Of a stretch of DNA of 64,000 bases, positions 18,086-26,706 are shown piece by piece. Source of the DNA: Geothrix limicola (GTDB lineage: Bacteria; Acidobacteriota; Holophagae; Holophagales; Holophagaceae); NCBI RefSeq assembly GCF_030268085.1, contig NZ_BSDE01000002.1, positions 434,001-498,000 of the forward strand, given 5' to 3'. Positions within the stretch are counted from its first letter, which is position 1; each line of letters opens with the position of its first letter. The notes beneath the pieces are model-generated. The model saw only the letters and a list, made by a program, of their open reading frames with translations. It had not been told where the DNA came from and did no database searches. The position numbers were made by a program, and so were the translations under genes.

Positions 18086-18937
18086 ATGTCCCTCACGCCC
18101 CAGGAACTGATCCAGAACCTCGGTGACCTGCCGCCCCTGCCCCAGGTGGCCACCCGGGTCATCCGCATCACGGCGGATTCGGACACCTCGTCGGAGGATC
18201 TGCAGAACCTCATCAAGACGGACCAGGCGCTCTCCGCGCAGCTGCTCAAGATCGCCAATTCGGCCATGTTCGGCATGGTCCGCGAGGTCACCACCCTCAC
18301 CCAGGCCATCATGACCCTGGGCTTCTCCACGGCCCGCAGCGTGGTGCTCGCCTCCAGCGTCAAGAACCTCTTCACCCGCGGCCCCGTCGGGCTGGAGGAG
18401 CGCCTCCTCTGGGAACATGCCCTCGTGACGGCCCTCACGGGAAGCGCCTTCAGCAAGGCCGTGGGATACACCGTGACCGAGGAAGTCTTCCTCGCCGGAC
18501 TGATGCACGACATCGGGAAGAGCGTCATGTCCCTGAAGTTCCCCGAGGGCTACCCGGCCCTGCTCCGGCGCATCCGCGCCGAGGAGATGGATGAGGGCCT
18601 CAGCCAGGAGCTCGGATCCTTCGGCTTCGACCACACCATGGTGGGCGAGGCCCTGCTCCGGTCCTGGAACATCGCGGAAGGCATCGAATCCGTGGTGCGC
18701 TGGCACCACGACCCGGCCCTGGCGCCCCGGGAACACGGGGATCTGGTCGCCCTCGTGGCCCTGGGCAACCAGGTGGCCGCCGACCTCCAGATGGGCCTGG
18801 GCATGCCCCACACCCTCGTCCGGGCCACCCGCGAGGCCCTGGACATCCTGAAGCTCGACGACGCCACCTACCAGACCCACCGCAGCGCCGCTCTGGCGGC
18901 CCTGGAGCGGGACAAGGCCCTGATCACAGATTTCTGA
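18086..18937 (+). CDS. HDOD domain-containing protein
   Basis: A signalling protein of 283 residues with a single HDOD domain, the HD-related domain found in bacterial regulators. LGDLPPLPQVATRVIRIT opens the domain. DTSSEDLQNLIKTDQALSAQLLKIANSA is the typical second motif, and AIMTLGFSTARSVVLASS the third. LAGLMHDIGK retains an HD pair and SVVRWHHDP a further HH, so metal binding is possible, though most HDOD proteins are not shown to be enzymes. It lacks a fused receiver or GGDEF domain. The neighbouring GAF protein suggests a small sensory pair. The gene ends at the large palindromic repeat. Confidence 0.88.
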   Translation: MSLTPQELIQNLGDLPPLPQVATRVIRITADSDTSSEDLQNLIKTDQALSAQLLKIANSAMFGMVREVTTLTQAIMTLGFSTARSVVLASSVKNLFTRGPVGLEERLLWEHALVTALTGSAFSKAVGYTVTEEVFLAGLMHDIGKSVMSLKFPEGYPALLRRIRAEEMDEGLSQELGSFGFDHTMVGEALLRSWNIAEGIESVVRWHHDPALAPREHGDLVALVALGNQVAADLQMGLGMPHTLVRATREALDILKLDDATYQTHRSAALAALERDKALITDF

Positions 18938-18948
18938 TCCGGCTCGAA

Positions 18949-19080
18949 CCACAAAAAACCTGGAACCGCGAATGACGCGAATCGCCCTTCGGGCGCGCGA
19001 ATGAAAGACAAACGGGATGGGTGCCCACCGTCTTCATTCGCGTTCATTCGCGTGATTCGCGGTTTCCTGCTTTTTGTTTG
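18949..19080. repeat. Large imperfect palindrome built of CGCGAATGA-like units
   Basis: The left half runs from CACAAAAAACC through AACCGCGAATGACGCGAAT, then a small CGCCCTTCGGGCG hairpin and GCGAATGAAAGAC. The right half reads as its inverse: GTCTTCATTCGCG, TTCATTCGCGTGATTCGCGG, TTTCC and a terminal CTTTTTG. The arms are close but not exact, and A and T runs sit at the outer ends. It lies between convergent genes (HDOD plus, pgi minus) and could act as a two-way terminator. Its repeated short units and A/T ends recall the palindrome around the GxxExxY gene, but it has no gene inside. Confidence 0.75.
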
Positions 19081-19094
19081 AAAGCCGAACGGCC

Positions 19095-20231
19095 CTAGGC
19101 CAGGCCCAGCCGCTTGAAAGTCCGCTTCTTGCCGTCCTCCACCTCGGGCTGATCGAAGGGATCCAGGTCGAGGCCCACGCCCACGAGGCCCACGATGGCC
19201 TGCCAGGCCATCATGAAGGCGCCCATATCGCGTTCGTTGAGGCGGGGCATGGACCAGCGCAGCACGGGCACGCCCGCCGCTTCGAGCGCATCGGCCGAAC
19301 CCTCGGCCTGGGCGCGGAGGATGTCCGAGCCCTGGAGGCCGGCCAGTCCCGGATAGGGCGAGCCCTGGGGCGGATCCAGCTTCTCGTGGGCCGCGGCGCC
19401 GTCCACGGTCATGAGGATCACGCCCAGGTTGCGGGGGCCCGCCATCCAGCGCTGCAGCTGGCTGTGCTGGTCCACGGGGCCCACGGCGCGGATGGGCGTG
19501 AAGCCCTTGCGGGTGCCGTCCTTGGCCACCTTGCCCAGGGATTCCGCGATGAGCTGGACCCACCAGGCGGAGAGACTGTCCAGGCGCATGGCGTAGGGGA
19601 AGAGCACCCACTCGCTGACGCCGCGCCGGTGGGCGTCCAGCAGCAGGTCCACAGTGGCGGCGATGCGGTCCCGCCAGGGCCCCTTGTCGGCTTCGATCTC
19701 GGCGATGACGTCGCGGCCGCCCTGGAGGAAGCCCGCGGCGTCGCGGCCCATCCAGGACAGCGGCAGGGTGCCGATGGGCGTGAAGGCCGAGAAGCGGCCG
19801 CCCACTTCCACGGGGATGGGCAGGATGCGGCAGCCGTTGGCGCGGCCCCAGGTGGCCAGCGGATTGGCGTCGTCCTGGGTGATGAGGATGGGCGCGGCCA
19901 GATCCTTGAAACCCGGCAGGGCGCGCAGGCGGGCGATCCAGGTCCAGAGTTCGAGGGTCTTGCCGCTCTTGGAGGCGAAGACCAGCTGATCGCCGGGCTG
20001 GATGCGGAAATCCGGCGCAGGCTCGGGCGAAGCCAGGGGCACCCAGTTGTGGAAGGCGCGCTCATCGCCGAAGGCGCGCACGAGGGTTTCCGAAGGCAGC
20101 AGGGAGCCGCCGATGCCGCACCAGAGCAGGCGCTTCGCGGGATCGAGGGCGGGGAGGGCCGGCTCAGACAGGGTGCGCCAGCCTCCCATGGGATGGGTCT
20201 CAATGGCGTGCCAGGGGGTGCGGATGTCCAT
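19095..20231 (-). CDS. pgi: Glucose-6-phosphate isomerase (short, divergent)
   Basis: Interconverts glucose-6-phosphate and fructose-6-phosphate. At 378 residues it is clearly shorter than usual (about 450-550) but retains the core SIS-fold motifs. LLWCGIGGSLLPSE is the phosphate loop region. FASKSGKTLE stands where most have SKSGTTxE. VGGRFSAFTPIG is the first signature. GPVDQHSQLQRWM matches the usual DQHSQ loop with its catalytic His. DPFDQPEVEDGKK is the second signature, with Glu in place of the usual Gly/Ala. It starts one base after the glgA stop, so it belongs to the glgC-glgA-pgi transcript and would link glycogen to central metabolism. Confidence 0.87.
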   Translation of the reverse strand: MDIRTPWHAIETHPMGGWRTLSEPALPALDPAKRLLWCGIGGSLLPSETLVRAFGDERAFHNWVPLASPEPAPDFRIQPGDQLVFASKSGKTLELWTWIARLRALPGFKDLAAPILITQDDANPLATWGRANGCRILPIPVEVGGRFSAFTPIGTLPLSWMGRDAAGFLQGGRDVIAEIEADKGPWRDRIAATVDLLLDAHRRGVSEWVLFPYAMRLDSLSAWWVQLIAESLGKVAKDGTRKGFTPIRAVGPVDQHSQLQRWMAGPRNLGVILMTVDGAAAHEKLDPPQGSPYPGLAGLQGSDILRAQAEGSADALEAAGVPVLRWSMPRLNERDMGAFMMAWQAIVGLVGVGLDLDPFDQPEVEDGKKRTFKRLGLA

Positions 20232-20232
20232 G

Positions 20233-21666
20233 TCAGTGGCCCTTTGCAGGAATGGTCGCGTAAAGGTCGAGGTAGGCCTTTGCCGGGCCTGCCCAACCGA
20301 ATTCAGTCATCATGCCGCGCCGCTGGACCTGCCGCCAAGCCGCGGGATGCTGGAAGAGGGCCAGGGCCTGGTTGATCGCTTCGCCCAGGGCCCAGCCGTT
20401 GGCCTTGTCGAACACGAAGCCCGTGGCCGTGTCGTCAGCCAGCGTGTGGGGCGTGGCCCCCACCACGGTGTCTGCCAGCCCGCCCGTGCGGCGCACCAGC
20501 GGGAGGGCGCCGTAGGCCTGGGCGTAGAGCTGGGTGAGGCCGCAGGGCTCCTGCCGCGAAGGCACGAGGATCACGTCGGCCGCGGCAAAGGCCCGGTGCG
20601 CCAGGATCTCGTCGTAGGCGGTGAACACGCCCACCCGGCCGGGATGCCGCTGGGCCGCCTGCCGGAAGGCGCCTTCGGCATGGGGATCCCCCGTGCCGAT
20701 GATGGCCAACTGGGCGCCGCGGGATACGAGGTGATCCACGTTGTCGAGCACCAGGTCCAGCCCCTTGAGCGGGTCCAGACGGCTGATGGCGGCGAAGAGC
20801 GGCGCGCCCGCGTCCTCATCGAGGTCCATGCGGATCTGGAAATCCCGCCGGTTCGGGCCGCGGCGGTCGAGGTTCGCCGCGTCGTAACGGCTGACGAGGC
20901 CCGGATCCGTGGCCGGGTTCCACACCGCGCGGTCCACGCCGTTGAGGATGCCCCGTAGCTCTCCGTTTCGGTGGGAGAGCAGGCCCTCCAGGCCGTACCC
21001 GTCGGCCACCTGGATTTCGCGCGCGTAGGTTGGGCTCACGGTGCTGATGCGGTCCGCGAGCCGCAGGCCGGCCTTGAGGAAGCCGATGTCGCCATGGAAC
21101 TCGACGCCCTCGGGCGTGAAGGCGTGGCGGGGCAGCTGGAGCTCAGGCAGCAGGGCGGCCGCGAAGCGGCCCTGGTAGGCGATGTTGTGGATGGTCATGA
21201 CCGTGGCGGGCCGTGGGCCCGCGCCATAGGCCACGTAGGCGGGCATCAGGCCCACGGGCCAGTCATGGCCGTGGAGCAGGTCGGGCCGCCAGCCTTCGGC
21301 ATCCCCCGCGCGCCCCAGGTGGGCCGCCGCCCAGGCCAGGGCGGCGAAGCGCTGGGGCAGGTCGTCGGGATGGCCGTAGGGGCTGCCCGTCTTGTCGAAG
21401 AAGGCCGGCTGATCCAGCAGGTACAGCGGCAGCCCCGGCGCCTCGGCCCGGTAAATCCGCGCGGGACCGCCGCCCATCAGGTTCGGGAAGGCCGCCGCCT
21501 GCCCTTGCAGATCCAGCGCCTCCCGCAGGGCCGGGTAGGCGGGCACCAGCATGCGCACGTCCGCACCCAGGGCGCGCAGGGCCCGCGGCAGGGCCGCCAT
21601 CACATCGCCCAGGCCACCGGTTTTGACATAGGGAAACAGTTCGGACGCGACGAAGAGAACTCTCAA
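20233..21666 (-). CDS. glgA: Glycogen synthase GlgA (GT5)
   Basis: ADP-glucose-dependent starch/glycogen synthase, 477 residues, the usual length. FVASELFPYVKTGGLGDVMAALP holds the KTGGL motif that contacts ADP-glucose. HDWPVGLMPAYVA, MTIHNIAYQGRF, STVSPTYAREI and ILNGVDRAVWNPATD are all family hallmarks. AISRLDPLKGLDLVL opens the second Rossmann domain, and VPSRQEPCGLTQLYAQAYGALPLVRRTGGL includes the catalytic Glu and the STGGL-like closing loop. Four bases separate it from glgC and one from pgi, indicating one operon. Confidence 0.96.
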   Translation of the reverse strand: MRVLFVASELFPYVKTGGLGDVMAALPRALRALGADVRMLVPAYPALREALDLQGQAAAFPNLMGGGPARIYRAEAPGLPLYLLDQPAFFDKTGSPYGHPDDLPQRFAALAWAAAHLGRAGDAEGWRPDLLHGHDWPVGLMPAYVAYGAGPRPATVMTIHNIAYQGRFAAALLPELQLPRHAFTPEGVEFHGDIGFLKAGLRLADRISTVSPTYAREIQVADGYGLEGLLSHRNGELRGILNGVDRAVWNPATDPGLVSRYDAANLDRRGPNRRDFQIRMDLDEDAGAPLFAAISRLDPLKGLDLVLDNVDHLVSRGAQLAIIGTGDPHAEGAFRQAAQRHPGRVGVFTAYDEILAHRAFAAADVILVPSRQEPCGLTQLYAQAYGALPLVRRTGGLADTVVGATPHTLADDTATGFVFDKANGWALGEAINQALALFQHPAAWRQVQRRGMMTEFGWAGPAKAYLDLYATIPAKGH

Positions 21667-21669
21667 ACG

Positions 21670-22935
21670 CTAGGGCTCCAGCTGGCTCAGCATGCGCTGG
21701 GAGATCAGGGTAACGCCTCCCGGCGTGCGATAGAACCGTCGGGCATCCTCTTCGGCGTCCTCGCCCACGACGAAGCCGTCGGGGATGTGGCAGTTCCGGG
21801 CGACGATGCAGCGGCGCAGCCGCACGTGGCGGCCGATGTCGCAGTCCGGCAGCACCACGGCGCCGTCGAGCCGGGCGTGGGAGTTGACATAGACCCGGCT
21901 GGAAAGCAGGGAGTGGTGCACGTGGGCGCCGGAGATGATGCACCCGCCAGAAACGAGGCTGGAGAGGGCCACGCCGTTGCGCATTTCGCCTGAGTGGACG
22001 AACTTCGCCGGGGCCAGCTGTTCCTGGTGCGTGGTGATGGGCCAGCTCTCGTCGTAGAGGTTGAGGGCGGGCAACACGCTGGTGAGGTCCATGTTGGCCT
22101 CCCAGTAAGAATCCACGCTGCCCACGTCCCGCCAATAGGGCTCGGGATGGCCCTCGTTGGGGATGCAGCTGCGCTCGAAGCGGTGCGCGAAGACGCGGGC
22201 CTCGCGCACGATCTTGGGGATGATGTCGTGGCCGAAATCATGGCCCGAATTCGGATCCTCCGCATCGCGGATGAGCGCCTGGTAAAGGAATTCCGCCTTG
22301 AACAGGTAGATGCCCATGGAGGCGAAGGCGTGATCGGGCTTGCCGGGAATGGCCGGGGGATCCGGCGGCTTCTCCACGAAATCCACGATGCGGTCGTCCG
22401 CATCCACGTGGCAGATGCCGAAGCCCCGCGCCGAATCGCGGGGCACCTCGAGACAGGCGATGGTCATGTCCGCCTGGTTCTCCAGGTGGTCCTGCAGAAA
22501 GATCTTGTAGTCCATGCGGTAGATGTGATCGCCTGCGAGGATGAGCACGTTCTTGGGATTCGCCGACTGGATGTTGCTGAGGTTCTGGTAGACGGCGTCC
22601 GCCGTGCCGCTGTACCAGGCGTTCTTGTCGAAGCTCTGCTGAGCCGGCAGCACGTGGACGTACTCGTTGAGCTTGCCCGCCAGGAAGGTCCACCCGAATT
22701 GCAGGTGCTCCAGCAGGCGGTGCGAGTTGTACTGGGTCAGCACCATGATGCGGCGGAAGCCCGAGTTCACGCAGTTCGACAGGGTGAAGTCGATGATGCG
22801 GTACTTGCCGCCGAAATCCAGGCCGGGCTTGGAGTAGTGGTCCGTCAGGTCCATCAGGCGCTTGCCGCGCCCGCCCGCCATGACGAGGGAGATGGTGTGC
22901 CGGGGGGAGAGTCGCGATTCCGAGATCGTCAGCAT
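21670..22935 (-). CDS. glgC: Glucose-1-phosphate adenylyltransferase GlgC
   Basis: Makes ADP-glucose from glucose-1-phosphate and ATP, the committed step of glycogen synthesis; 421 residues. The nucleotide loop reads VMAGGRGKRLMDLT. KPGLDFGGKYRIIDFTLSNCVNSG is the regulatory and ATP-binding region. WYSGTADAVYQNL, ILAGDHIYRMDY, FVEKP and SMGIYLF are canonical. DVGSVDSYWEANMDL precedes a C-terminal left-handed beta-helix of hexapeptide repeats (GCIISGAHVHHSLLSSRVYVNSHA). It follows aat by 54 bp and precedes glgA by four. Allosteric effectors cannot be read from the sequence. Confidence 0.96.
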   Translation of the reverse strand: MLTISESRLSPRHTISLVMAGGRGKRLMDLTDHYSKPGLDFGGKYRIIDFTLSNCVNSGFRRIMVLTQYNSHRLLEHLQFGWTFLAGKLNEYVHVLPAQQSFDKNAWYSGTADAVYQNLSNIQSANPKNVLILAGDHIYRMDYKIFLQDHLENQADMTIACLEVPRDSARGFGICHVDADDRIVDFVEKPPDPPAIPGKPDHAFASMGIYLFKAEFLYQALIRDAEDPNSGHDFGHDIIPKIVREARVFAHRFERSCIPNEGHPEPYWRDVGSVDSYWEANMDLTSVLPALNLYDESWPITTHQEQLAPAKFVHSGEMRNGVALSSLVSGGCIISGAHVHHSLLSSRVYVNSHARLDGAVVLPDCDIGRHVRLRRCIVARNCHIPDGFVVGEDAEEDARRFYRTPGGVTLISQRMLSQLEP

Positions 22936-22989
22936 GGAAGCCCTCGGTTTGTGCCTAGCTGCATGATAGCCACGCTGGGTCCGGAATCG

Positions 22990-23670
22990 TCAGCCTTCTG
23001 ACCAGCTCCCGATCCGACCCTCCAGGCGCAGGGCTTCGGCCAGCTCCTGCAGGAAGAAGGCCCGCGGCACCGCCTGGAAGCCGTAGCCCGCCAGCCCCTC
23101 GTGGGGCAGCTGACCGTCCAGCAGGGTGAACCCCCAGGCCTCCAGCCGCGCGTCCAGGGCCGCCAGGGCCGCGCGGCTGGCCTCGGGCTCCAGGCTGAAC
23201 ATGCTTTCGCCGAAGAAGGCGCCGCCCAGGGACACGCCGTAGAGCCCGCCCATCAGGTCGCCATCCCGCCAGGCTTCCACGCTGTGGGCGTGGCCCGCGC
23301 GATGCAGATCGGCATAGGCCCCGCGCATCTCCTCTGTGATCCAGGTGCCATCCTGGCCCGGCCGCGGCACCTTCGAGCAGTGGCCGATGACCGCTTCGAA
23401 GGCCGTGTCGAAGCGGATCTCGAAGGGGCGCTGGCGCAGGCTGCGCCGGGTGCGGGCGGACAGATGCAGGTGGCCCGGGCGCAGGAGGGCCCGCTCTGGC
23501 GGCGACCACCAGAGCAGCGGATCCTCCTCGCCGAACCAGGGGAAGATGCCGTTGCGGTAGGCCAACAGCAGCCGCGCCACACTGAGGTCGCCGCCGATGG
23601 CCAGGAGGCCGTCCTCGGCCAGTTCAGGATCCGGAAAGAGGAGCTTCTCGGTCAGCCGAAAGACAGGCAC
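22990..23670 (-). CDS. aat: Leucyl/phenylalanyl-tRNA--protein transferase Aat
   Basis: Transfers Leu or Phe from tRNA to proteins starting with Arg or Lys, creating a primary N-degron. The 226 residues are the normal length. FPDPELAEDGLLAIGGDLSVARLLLAYRNGIFPWF is the family signature opening. LWWSPPERALL, WITEEMRGAYADLHRAGHAHSVEAW and GGLYGVSLGGAFFGESMFS are the substrate-binding core, and DGQLPHEGLAGYG follows. Its start lies 19 bases inside the end of clpA, so translation is likely coupled. Together with clpS and clpA just upstream it makes a complete substrate-tagging, recognition and unfolding set. Confidence 0.95.
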   Translation of the reverse strand: MPVFRLTEKLLFPDPELAEDGLLAIGGDLSVARLLLAYRNGIFPWFGEEDPLLWWSPPERALLRPGHLHLSARTRRSLRQRPFEIRFDTAFEAVIGHCSKVPRPGQDGTWITEEMRGAYADLHRAGHAHSVEAWRDGDLMGGLYGVSLGGAFFGESMFSLEPEASRAALAALDARLEAWGFTLLDGQLPHEGLAGYGFQAVPRAFFLQELAEALRLEGRIGSWSEG

Positions 23671-25910
23671 AGGCGGCCATCCTTGAGATCCACCTTCGCC
23701 TTGCCGCCCTTGGCCAGGGGGCCGAAGAGCAGGGCTTCGGCCAGGGGACGACGCAGCTCTCGCTCGATGAGGCGCGCCATGGGACGGGCGCCGAAGGCCG
23801 GATCGTAGCCCTTCTCTGCGAGCCAGGCCCGGGCCTTGGGCGTGCAGGTCAGGCTCACGGCCTTCTCGGCCAGCTGGGCCTCCAGCTCGCGTAGGTGCTT
23901 GTCCGCCACGCGCTCCATGTCTGCGCGGCCCAGGGGCGCGAACTGCAGGATGGCGTCGAGGCGGTTGCGGAACTCGGGACTGAAGGCCTTCTCGATGGTG
24001 CCGCTGGCCGAGCGTCGGGCGCCCGCGTCGGCGAAGCCCACCTGCCGGGCCGACAATTCGCGCGCGCCCACATTGGTCGTCATCACGATCACGGTGTGGC
24101 GGAAGTCGGCGCTTCGGCCGTGGCTGTCCGTGAGCGCGGCGTGATCCATCACCTGCAGCAACACGCCGAAGAGATCGGGATGGGCCTTCTCCAGTTCGTC
24201 AAGCAGGAGCACGGCGTGGGGTGACTTCCGCACGGCGTCCGTCAGCAGGCCGCCCTCCTCATAGCCCACGTAGCCCGGCGGCGCGCCGATGAGGCGGGCC
24301 ACGGCGTGCTTCTCCTGGTACTCGCTCATATCGAAGCGCAGGAAGGCGATGCCCAGGGCCTTGGCGAGCTGCTTGGAGAGTTCGGTCTTGCCCACGCCCG
24401 TGGGCCCCGCGAAGAGGAAGCAGCCCATGGGCTTGAGCGGATCACGCAGGCCCGAGCGCGCGAGCTTGATGGCGCTGGCCACGGTTTCGCAGGCCGCGTC
24501 CTGGCCGAAAATCTGCGCCCGCAGCGAGGCTTCGAGGGTGGCCAGGGCCTCGCGGTCATCGGCGCTGACCGAGGCCACGGGCACGCGGGCCATGCGCGCG
24601 ACCACGGCTTCGATCTCGGCGGGACCGACCTGCTTCACCCGTTCTTTTTTCGGCAGCAGCTTCTGCGCCGCACCGGCTTCGTCCATCACGTCGAGGGCGC
24701 TGTCCGGCAGCCTGCGGTCAGGCAGGTGCTTGGAAGCCAGGCGCACGGCGGCTTCCAGGGCCTCCGCCGCATAGGCCACACCGTGATGCTTCTCGTAGGC
24801 GGCCTTCAGCCCCTGCAGCACGCCCAGAGCGTCCTCGGTGGAGGGCTCGCTCACTTCCACCACCTGGAAGCGGCGGGCGAGGGCGCGGTCGCGGTCCAGC
24901 GAGCCCTTGAGATCCTGGAAGGTGGTGGCGCCGATGCAGCGCAGCTCCCCCGAGGCCAGGGCGGGCTTCAGCAGGTTGGCGGCGTCCATGGCTCCGCCGC
25001 TGGTGGCCCCCGCGCCCACGAGGGTGTGCAGCTCATCCACGAAGAGGATGGCGCCGGGTGCTTCGGCCAGGGCCTTCAGCACGGCCTTGAGCCGCTCCTC
25101 GAAGTCGCCCCGGTAGCGGCTGCCCGCCAGCAGGGCGCCCAGGTCCAGCGCGAAGATCCGCGCGGCCCGCAGTGGCTCGGGCACGGCCTTTTCGTGGATG
25201 CGTCGGGCCAGGCCTTCGACGATGGCGGTCTTGCCCACACCTGGTTCTCCCACCAAGAGCGGATTGTTCTTGCGGCGCCGGCAGAGCACCTGGGCCATGC
25301 GCGTGATCTCGGCGTCGCGGCCCACCAGCGGATCCAGCCGTCCCGCCGCGGCGCGGGCCACGAGGTCCGTGGCGTAGGCCTCCAGGGGGTTCTCGGCGAC
25401 GGTGGCTTCCTCTTCGTCTTCCTCGGCGGCCTGCTGTTTCGCCGGGGCCTTGGACGCACCTTTGTCCGCAGCCGGGCCGTGGCTCAGCACCTTCAAGAGG
25501 GCCAGCCGCTTCACGCCGTGCTTTTCGAGCAGGGCGCGGGCGTGGCTGGAGTCTTCTTCCAGGAAGGCCGGCAACAGCTCGCCGCCCTGCACGCTCCGCT
25601 TGCCCGAGCTGAAGGCGTGGACGAGAGCGCGCTCCACCACGCGCACGAAACCTAGTGTGCTGTGGGGCTGGAAGGCTTCGCCGGCAGGCACCGCCTCGAA
25701 AGCCTTGGCAAGGACGGACTCCAGATCGGTGCGGAGGGCATCCAGCTTCACGCCGCAGCCCCGCAACGCCTTGGCGGCGTGGGCATCCTCCAGCAGGGCG
25801 AGCAGCAGGTGCTCCAGGGCCACATCCTCGTGGCGACGCGCCTTGGCCAGCTCGAAGGCCCGCTGGAAACCCTGGTTCAGTTCGGGACTCAGTTGGGGTG
25901 AATCAGGCAT
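23652..25910 (-). CDS. clpA: ATP-dependent Clp protease ATP-binding subunit ClpA
   Basis: Hexameric AAA+ unfoldase feeding ClpP; 752 residues. The N-terminal repeat domain ([28 protein letters not shown]) binds ClpS. A charged spacer (about residues 145-170) precedes module 1 with [32 protein letters not shown] and [22 protein letters not shown]. Module 2 has [31 protein letters not shown] and the arginine-finger segment [12 protein letters not shown]. It lacks the long ClpB middle coiled coil, which separates it from ClpB. An ATG at 26018 is open in frame, but ATG 25910, overlapping clpS by eight bases, gives the standard N-terminus. No clpP is in the window. Confidence 0.96.
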   Translation of the reverse strand: MPDSPQLSPELNQGFQRAFELAKARRHEDVALEHLLLALLEDAHAAKALRGCGVKLDALRTDLESVLAKAFEAVPAGEAFQPHSTLGFVRVVERALVHAFSSGKRSVQGGELLPAFLEEDSSHARALLEKHGVKRLALLKVLSHGPAADKGASKAPAKQQAAEEDEEEATVAENPLEAYATDLVARAAAGRLDPLVGRDAEITRMAQVLCRRRKNNPLLVGEPGVGKTAIVEGLARRIHEKAVPEPLRAARIFALDLGALLAGSRYRGDFEERLKAVLKALAEAPGAILFVDELHTLVGAGATSGGAMDAANLLKPALASGELRCIGATTFQDLKGSLDRDRALARRFQVVEVSEPSTEDALGVLQGLKAAYEKHHGVAYAAEALEAAVRLASKHLPDRRLPDSALDVMDEAGAAQKLLPKKERVKQVGPAEIEAVVARMARVPVASVSADDREALATLEASLRAQIFGQDAACETVASAIKLARSGLRDPLKPMGCFLFAGPTGVGKTELSKQLAKALGIAFLRFDMSEYQEKHAVARLIGAPPGYVGYEEGGLLTDAVRKSPHAVLLLDELEKAHPDLFGVLLQVMDHAALTDSHGRSADFRHTVIVMTTNVGARELSARQVGFADAGARRSASGTIEKAFSPEFRNRLDAILQFAPLGRADMERVADKHLRELEAQLAEKAVSLTCTPKARAWLAEKGYDPAFGARPMARLIERELRRPLAEALLFGPLAKGGKAKVDLKDGRLCLSFG

Positions 25911-26220
25911 CTTCCGCCTCCACCGTGAGCAGCAGGGGGAAGCCTTCCCGCTCCGCCATCTGGCGGCCCCGTTCCGCGCGGGTCTCGGCCACATCCTTCG
26001 TGTAGACGCCCGCCACACCCACGCCCGCGCGATGCACGGAAAGCATGATGGCCGTGGCCTCGGGTTCGGCCTTTCGGAAGACCGTCTTCAGCAGGTAGAC
26101 GACGAATTCCTGCGTCGTGTAGTCGTCATTGTGCAGCAGCACCTTCCACATGCCCGGCTCCCGCAGCTTCGCGCGCTTGCGGGTGAGGACCTGGCCATCT
26201 TCCTTCACCTGCCTGGCCAT
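25903..26220 (-). CDS. clpS: ATP-dependent Clp protease adaptor ClpS
   Basis: Adaptor delivering N-degron substrates to ClpA; 105 residues. WKVLLHNDDYTTQEFVVYLL holds the Asn-Asp-Asp that contacts the alpha-amino group of the substrate. IMLSVHRAGVGVAGVYTKDVAET holds the conserved His and the hydrophobic pocket segment. The first 25 residues are the flexible tail that enters the ClpA pore. It precedes clpA with an eight-base overlap and follows the PqqD-like gene by 18 bases. Confidence 0.96.
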   Translation of the reverse strand: MARQVKEDGQVLTRKRAKLREPGMWKVLLHNDDYTTQEFVVYLLKTVFRKAEPEATAIMLSVHRAGVGVAGVYTKDVAETRAERGRQMAEREGFPLLLTVEAEDA

Positions 26221-26238
26221 GGAACATGCCTCCGGACC

Positions 26239-26589
26239 TCAGGATAGCCCGGGCCTCTGGAAGAGATTCAGGAACTTTCCCCGGGCCAATTCACGGATGA
26301 AGAGGGCGGTGCGCAGGGTGGTGTCGGGTTCCTCGGGGAAGCGCTCCGCGACCAGGGCCGCCACCTCGGCCACGGTTCGGACGCCGTCGCAGGCCTCCCA
26401 CACGGCGGTGCCACGGGCGTCGAGCCTCACGCGGTAGACGGGCTTCTTCATCAGCCTCAGCACCCAGGCCCAGCGCTTGGAGAGGACCTTGGGGCGCAGC
26501 AGGATGAGGTTGCCGCCTTCACCCGGTTCATGGGAAAGGGCCTGAACGGGCACGGCGGCGAGAAAGGCTTCATCGGGAAAAGCGGTCAT
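26239..26589 (-). CDS. PqqD-like (RiPP recognition element-type) protein
   Basis: A 116-residue protein resembling PqqD, the small winged-helix domain that binds leader peptides of ribosomally made peptides. YRVRLDARGTAVWEACDGVRTVAEVAALVAERFPEEP matches the usual pattern (x-L-x-x-x-G-x-x-I/V-W-x-x-x-D-G, then a helix that begins tv-e-i). LFIRELARGKFL is the final helix. No radical-SAM enzyme, precursor peptide or other pqq gene is in sight, so it is an orphan. It is the first gene of the minus-strand run leading into clpS. A link to protein degradation is only suggested by position. Confidence 0.7.
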   Translation of the reverse strand: MTAFPDEAFLAAVPVQALSHEPGEGGNLILLRPKVLSKRWAWVLRLMKKPVYRVRLDARGTAVWEACDGVRTVAEVAALVAERFPEEPDTTLRTALFIRELARGKFLNLFQRPGLS

Positions 26590-26617
26590 GGTTCGGGATT
26601 CCGAGGGTGTGGAGAAA

Positions 26618-26646
26618 GCGAAGGCCCGGCTTGGCCGGGCCTTCGC
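26618..26646 (-). terminator. Perfect 13-bp stem-loop downstream of OPT gene
   Basis: GCGAAGGCCCGGC at 26618-26630 and its exact complement at 26634-26646 enclose a TTG loop (CAA on the minus strand). It lies between the end of the OPT transporter gene and the start of the PqqD-like gene, both on the minus strand. No clear T run follows on the minus strand, so intrinsic termination is uncertain, but the structure is very stable. Confidence 0.5.
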
Positions 26647-26654
26647 GCGGGGGT

Positions 26655-26700
26655 CCGGGGGTTCCCCTCGCCACGCATGCTTGGCAAGGGGAACCCCCGG
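26655..26700 (-). terminator. Second 18-bp stem-loop downstream of OPT gene
   Basis: CCGGGGGTTCCCCTCGCC at 26655-26672 pairs with 26683-26700 at 17 of 18 positions around a ten-base loop. It starts seven bases after the OPT stop on the minus strand and is followed by the 26618-26646 hairpin. Such a double hairpin could terminate the transcript or protect its 3' end. Confidence 0.55.
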
Positions 26701-26706
26701 AGGACA

